Shown: positions 8,218 to 9,774 of the stretch, one piece after another | How positions within the stretch are numbered: position 1 is the stretch's first letter | Layout: each line of letters starts with the position of its first letter | Assembly: GCA_947445045.1 (NCBI GenBank) | Contig: CANFCA010000023.1 | Location: forward strand, 1-9,774 | Source of the DNA: Gallionellaceae bacterium | Lineage (GTDB): Bacteria; Pseudomonadota; Gammaproteobacteria; Burkholderiales; Gallionellaceae | Reading direction: 5' to 3' | Length of the DNA stretch: 9,774 bases | Made by a program: the position numbers and the translations under genes | The notes under the pieces: generated by a model | What the model saw: only the letters and a program-made list of their open reading frames with translations | Database searches by the model: none | Told to the model about the DNA's origin: nothing

Positions 8218-8251
8218 GACGATAAGCTTCGAATCTAAATTATTGATCTAA

Positions 8252-8557
8252 TCAACAGCGCTGCTGCACCAACACCCACGGGCTAACCACCACTGCCCAC
8301 AACAGCGCATCCGCCACATACCAAGCTGCGGCCTGCTCATCCGTCACTTTGCCAAACTTGCCCGCTGCCATCCACTGTTGAATTTGTGTCGCATTATCTT
8401 CGGACATTTGAAACGCCACCTCGACCAAATCTAAATCATGCGCCACGTACAATGCCACGCCGCTGGCAAAATAACGCTGCAAATCTTTCCACGCCATTTG
8501 TGACGTTTCTAAGTTTACTTTGGCGCGGTAGATTTCCTTTTGCTCATTCACACTCAT
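8252..8557 (-). CDS. DUF2288 family protein
   Basis: This 101-residue protein, probably cytosolic, matches the DUF2288 family, whose function is unknown. Typical segments are LETSQMAWKDLQRYFASG (residues ~17-34), the DLDLVEVAF stretch, QQWMAAGKFGKVTDEQAAAW in the middle, and the C-terminal LWAVVVSPWVLVQ. The length is normal for the family and the gene looks complete. The ATG at 8557 is preceded on its strand by GGAG (8567-8570) with a nine-base spacer. The upstream carbonic anhydrase-like gene ends only 14 bases away on the same strand, so the two are likely co-transcribed. The nested palindrome lies 29 bases downstream of its stop. No catalytic motif can be pointed to, so no role is proposed. 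Confidence 0.85.
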   Translation of the reverse strand: MSVNEQKEIYRAKVNLETSQMAWKDLQRYFASGVALYVAHDLDLVEVAFQMSEDNATQIQQWMAAGKFGKVTDEQAAAWYVADALLWAVVVSPWVLVQQRC

Positions 8558-8571
8558 TGTTCATTTCTCCG

Positions 8572-9111
8572 TTACGCCGTCAGTCCGCGCAAATAATTAT
8601 CCTTCACCCGCATGTAATGCTCGGCGGAATAACGCAGGTAGGCCACCTCCTCCGCAGTCAGCGCACGCACAGCTTTGGCGGGGCGACCCATATACAACAT
8701 ACCGCGTTCCAGCACCTTGCCCTGCGTCACCATGCTGCCCGCGCCTATCATCACGCGGTCGGGAATCACCACATCGTCCATCACGATCGACCCCATGCCG
8801 ATCAAACACTCATTGCCAATCGTGCAGCCATGCAAAATCACCGAATGCCCCACCGTTACATAATCGCCAATGATGAGCGGCGCACCGTCCGGCTTCTCCA
8901 CCGTCTTGTGCGACACATGCCCCATGGTTAAATCCTGCACATTCGAACCGCGCCCAACCACGATGCGGTTCACGTCACCGCGCAACACCGTGTTGCACCA
9001 CACGGAACAGTCATCGCCTAACGTCACCTCGCCGATGACTTGGCAGGAAGGGTGTAAATAAACGCGGTTACCGAGGAGGGGCGAGGTATTGAGGTAAGGG
9101 GTTAAGGGCAT
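8572..9111 (-). CDS. Gamma-class carbonic anhydrase-like hexapeptide protein (YrdA/PaaY type)
   Basis: This 179-residue protein has the isoleucine-rich hexapeptide repeats of a left-handed beta helix (IGEVTLGDDC, IGDYVTVG, IGNECLIGMGS, IGAGSMV) and a C-terminal helix with YLRYSAEHY. Members form trimers with zinc at subunit interfaces. The probable ligands H68 (GHVSH), H89 (VGHS) and H94 (ILHGC) are all present, as are R44 and D46 (LRGD) and Q59, which surround the zinc in Cam-type enzymes. It closely resembles E. coli YrdA, whose carbonic anhydrase activity is not certain. I chose the ATG at 9111. A TTG at 9147 would add 12 lysine- and glutamine-rich residues with no family support. The ribosome site is weak. 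The shortened toxin gene ends 54 bases upstream, so read-through from the toxin-antitoxin operon is possible. Confidence 0.9.
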   Translation of the reverse strand: MPLTPYLNTSPLLGNRVYLHPSCQVIGEVTLGDDCSVWCNTVLRGDVNRIVVGRGSNVQDLTMGHVSHKTVEKPDGAPLIIGDYVTVGHSVILHGCTIGNECLIGMGSIVMDDVVIPDRVMIGAGSMVTQGKVLERGMLYMGRPAKAVRALTAEEVAYLRYSAEHYMRVKDNYLRGLTA

Positions 9112-9165
9112 AGCCTGATTCTCTTTTAATTTTTTCTGTTGCGCCAATATCCAGGTAGGCGACTG

Positions 9166-9315
9166 TCATGCCAACGGTTGGCTGCGAATACGCGCAAGAG
9201 CATCATCCACGTCCGCAGTAAATCGGTAGCCTAAACCAAGTTGTTGTTGCTCAAGATAGTCAAACGCCGCATCCAACTCTTCACGCGCCGCCGAAGAAAA
9301 ATAGAGATGAATCAC
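9166..9315 (-). pseudogene. RelE/ParE-family toxin, C-terminally truncated
   Basis: This is a 49-codon reading frame starting at a GTG that overlaps the antitoxin stop (GTGA). It begins VIHLYFSSAAREELDAA and continues through FDYLEQQQLGLGYRF, TADVDDALARI and RSQPLA before TGA at 9166-9168. This is the first half of a RelE/ParE toxin: the N-terminal beta strand and the two-helix hairpin. Intact members have about 90-100 residues. The missing half normally holds the beta sheet with the basic and aromatic residues needed for toxicity, and the bases after the stop do not encode it in any frame I read. The gene is probably inactive as a toxin, although the remaining helices may still bind antitoxin. 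Loss of the 3' end has placed the carbonic anhydrase-like gene 54 bases downstream. Confidence 0.75.
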
Positions 9316-9530
9316 AGACGATATTTCATCATCACTTCGTCGGCATCAACCAACGACATTTCGCCGCGATCTATTGCCGCCATGCGCTGTTCACACGCCG
9401 CTATCCATGCCTGCTCAACGGCAGGTTCGGTTGGACTAACCAACTCAAACAAAGCATCTAGCAAAGCTAATCGGTCTTGTTCTGGCAACCCTTTAGCTTG
9501 CGCCACCAACGTATCAACCATTGCACTCAT
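9312..9530 (-). CDS. PF09720-type addiction module antitoxin
   Basis: This 72-residue protein resembles the short 'unstable antitoxin' family (PF09720) that pairs with RelE/ParE toxins. Visible features are the N-terminal helix and LPEQDRLALLDALFELV (the usual xPxExRxxLxxxL pattern), then EPAVEQAWIAACEQRMAAIDRGE and the closing DADEVMMKYRL, which correspond to the family's toxin-binding C-terminal stretch. The ATG at 9530 follows GGAG (9537-9540) by six bases and overlaps the stop of the upstream ribbon-helix-helix gene in ATGA, implying translational coupling. Its own stop overlaps the GTG start of the truncated toxin. In intact modules it would bind and neutralise the toxin in the cytosol and help repress the operon. 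Here the partner is broken, so it may now serve as a lone antitoxin. Confidence 0.8.
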   Translation of the reverse strand: MSAMVDTLVAQAKGLPEQDRLALLDALFELVSPTEPAVEQAWIAACEQRMAAIDRGEMSLVDADEVMMKYRL

Positions 9531-9774
9531 AAGGTTCTCCTATCACTCAAAATCGGTACTGCATGGCGCGCGAAGAATGCTTCCATTTCTTCATCCATCA
9601 CAAACTCGCCACGCTGCGCCTGTGCCAACCCATCTTGAATGCGCGCAGCAATGCGACGCTGCTGGGCAAGATAAAGCGACAAGGCTTCGTTCGCCAATTC
9701 ACTCGCGCTGCGATGGCTTTCTAGTGCCAGATGGTCGAGCTGGCTCTTCAAGTCTGGGCGGATTTCAAAAGTAG
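9527..9774 (-). CDS. CopG/ParD-like ribbon-helix-helix antitoxin (5' end outside window)
   Basis: The frame is open to the window edge, so the true start lies beyond 9774. Eighty-one residues are visible. They begin TFEIRPDLKSQLDHLA, which fits the DNA-binding beta strand and first helix of a ribbon-helix-helix protein. SASELANEALSLYLAQQ follows as the second helix. The C-terminal part, IQDGLAQAQRGEFVMDEEMEAFFARH, is the usual toxin-binding tail of CopG/ParD-like antitoxins. The protein would bind operator DNA as a dimer and repress its own operon. Normally the next gene would encode a ParE/RelE toxin. Here a second, unrelated antitoxin gene follows with a four-base ATGA overlap. The TTG at 9749-9751 is internal and is not the start. 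The family call is firm; its cognate toxin is uncertain. Confidence 0.8.
   Translation of the reverse strand, partial: TFEIRPDLKSQLDHLALESHRSASELANEALSLYLAQQRRIAARIQDGLAQAQRGEFVMDEEMEAFFARHAVPILSDRRTL

Larger units (their letters stand above)
8096..8222. repeat. 127-base nested palindromic element with dRS3-like ends
   Basis: The outer arms 8096-8124 and 8194-8222 are inverted repeats of 29 bases with one mismatch. Each arm holds its own hairpin. Inside lies a second inverted pair, 8136-8148 and 8167-8179 (10 of 13 positions matching), and each of these is also a small hairpin around a GAA or TTC loop. The element is thus A-B-B'-A'. It has no open reading frame and fills most of the 208-base gap between the EamA and DUF2288 genes. 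No clear target duplication is visible. It may be a non-autonomous mobile repeat or an extragenic palindrome unit, and the hairpins could protect or end the DUF2288 transcript. Confidence 0.8.

Noticed and set aside
8096..8222. Reading the palindrome as a classical MITE with target-site duplication
   Set aside because: The flanks (GTAAT on the left, TAAGC on the right) share at most TAA and in shifted positions. No convincing duplication is present, so it is listed only as a repeat.
8096..8222. Intrinsic terminator for the DUF2288 transcript
   Set aside because: The hairpins are strong but no run of T follows on either strand, so only a possible 3'-end role is mentioned.
8386..8931. Open frame of 181 codons on the plus strand opposite the carbonic anhydrase-like and DUF2288 genes
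   Set aside because: It runs opposite two well-recognised genes, has a histidine- and proline-rich composition unlike a folded protein, and matches no family I know.
9241..9774. Open frame of 177 codons on the plus strand opposite the antitoxin genes
   Set aside because: It lies antisense to two recognisable antitoxins and its product is low-complexity and serine/arginine-rich. It is a shadow frame.

Overview
The window looks like chromosomal DNA of a Gram-negative proteobacterium. A betaproteobacterium (for example within the Nitrosomonadales) is my best guess. The guess rests on the gene families present (ThiC, DUF1289, UppP, YggX, DUF2288, a lipoprotein and periplasmic signal peptides), on base composition near half GC by eye, and on ATTCCC-N8-GGGAAT repeats of the kind known as dRS3 in Neisseria. 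No species can be named from the sequence alone.

Left part, plus strand (1-3267). The window opens inside thiC, which is cut by the window edge. A small four-cysteine DUF1289 protein, uppP (undecaprenyl-diphosphate phosphatase), yggX (Fe(II)-trafficking protein) and a ChaN-family lipoprotein with an added C-terminal PDZ domain follow. Short gaps suggest that thiC, the DUF1289 gene and uppP are read together. yggX and the chaN-like gene lie 63 and 31 bases further on.

Middle part (3277-7612). A large exported M1-type (gluzincin) peptidase on the minus strand converges on the chaN-like gene. It diverges from a plus-strand gene for a cytochrome c/FTR1 iron permease. The 148-base divergent region holds a perfect 15-base dyad just upstream of the permease gene. 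Four products around here have links to iron or haem by family (ThiC Fe-S cluster, YggX, ChaN, cytochrome c-FTR1), so an iron/haem theme is possible, but this is inference.

Right part, minus strand (7609-9774). Reading leftward from the right edge: a ribbon-helix-helix antitoxin cut by the edge; a PF09720-type antitoxin coupled to it by an ATGA overlap; a prematurely ending RelE/ParE toxin of 49 codons that is easy to miss; a gamma-class carbonic anhydrase-like hexapeptide protein; a DUF2288 protein; a 127-base nested palindromic repeat; and a half-size EamA-type transporter. The last gene overlaps the 3' end of the permease gene by four bases.

The most distinctive items are the nested palindrome (8096-8222), the stacked-antitoxin locus with a shortened toxin (9166-9774), the divergent glutamate motifs of the permease, and the altered active-site spacing and missing GxMEN motif of the M1-like protein. 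I saw no complete, clearly new multi-gene system, and no tRNA, rRNA, CRISPR array, transposase gene or phage gene.
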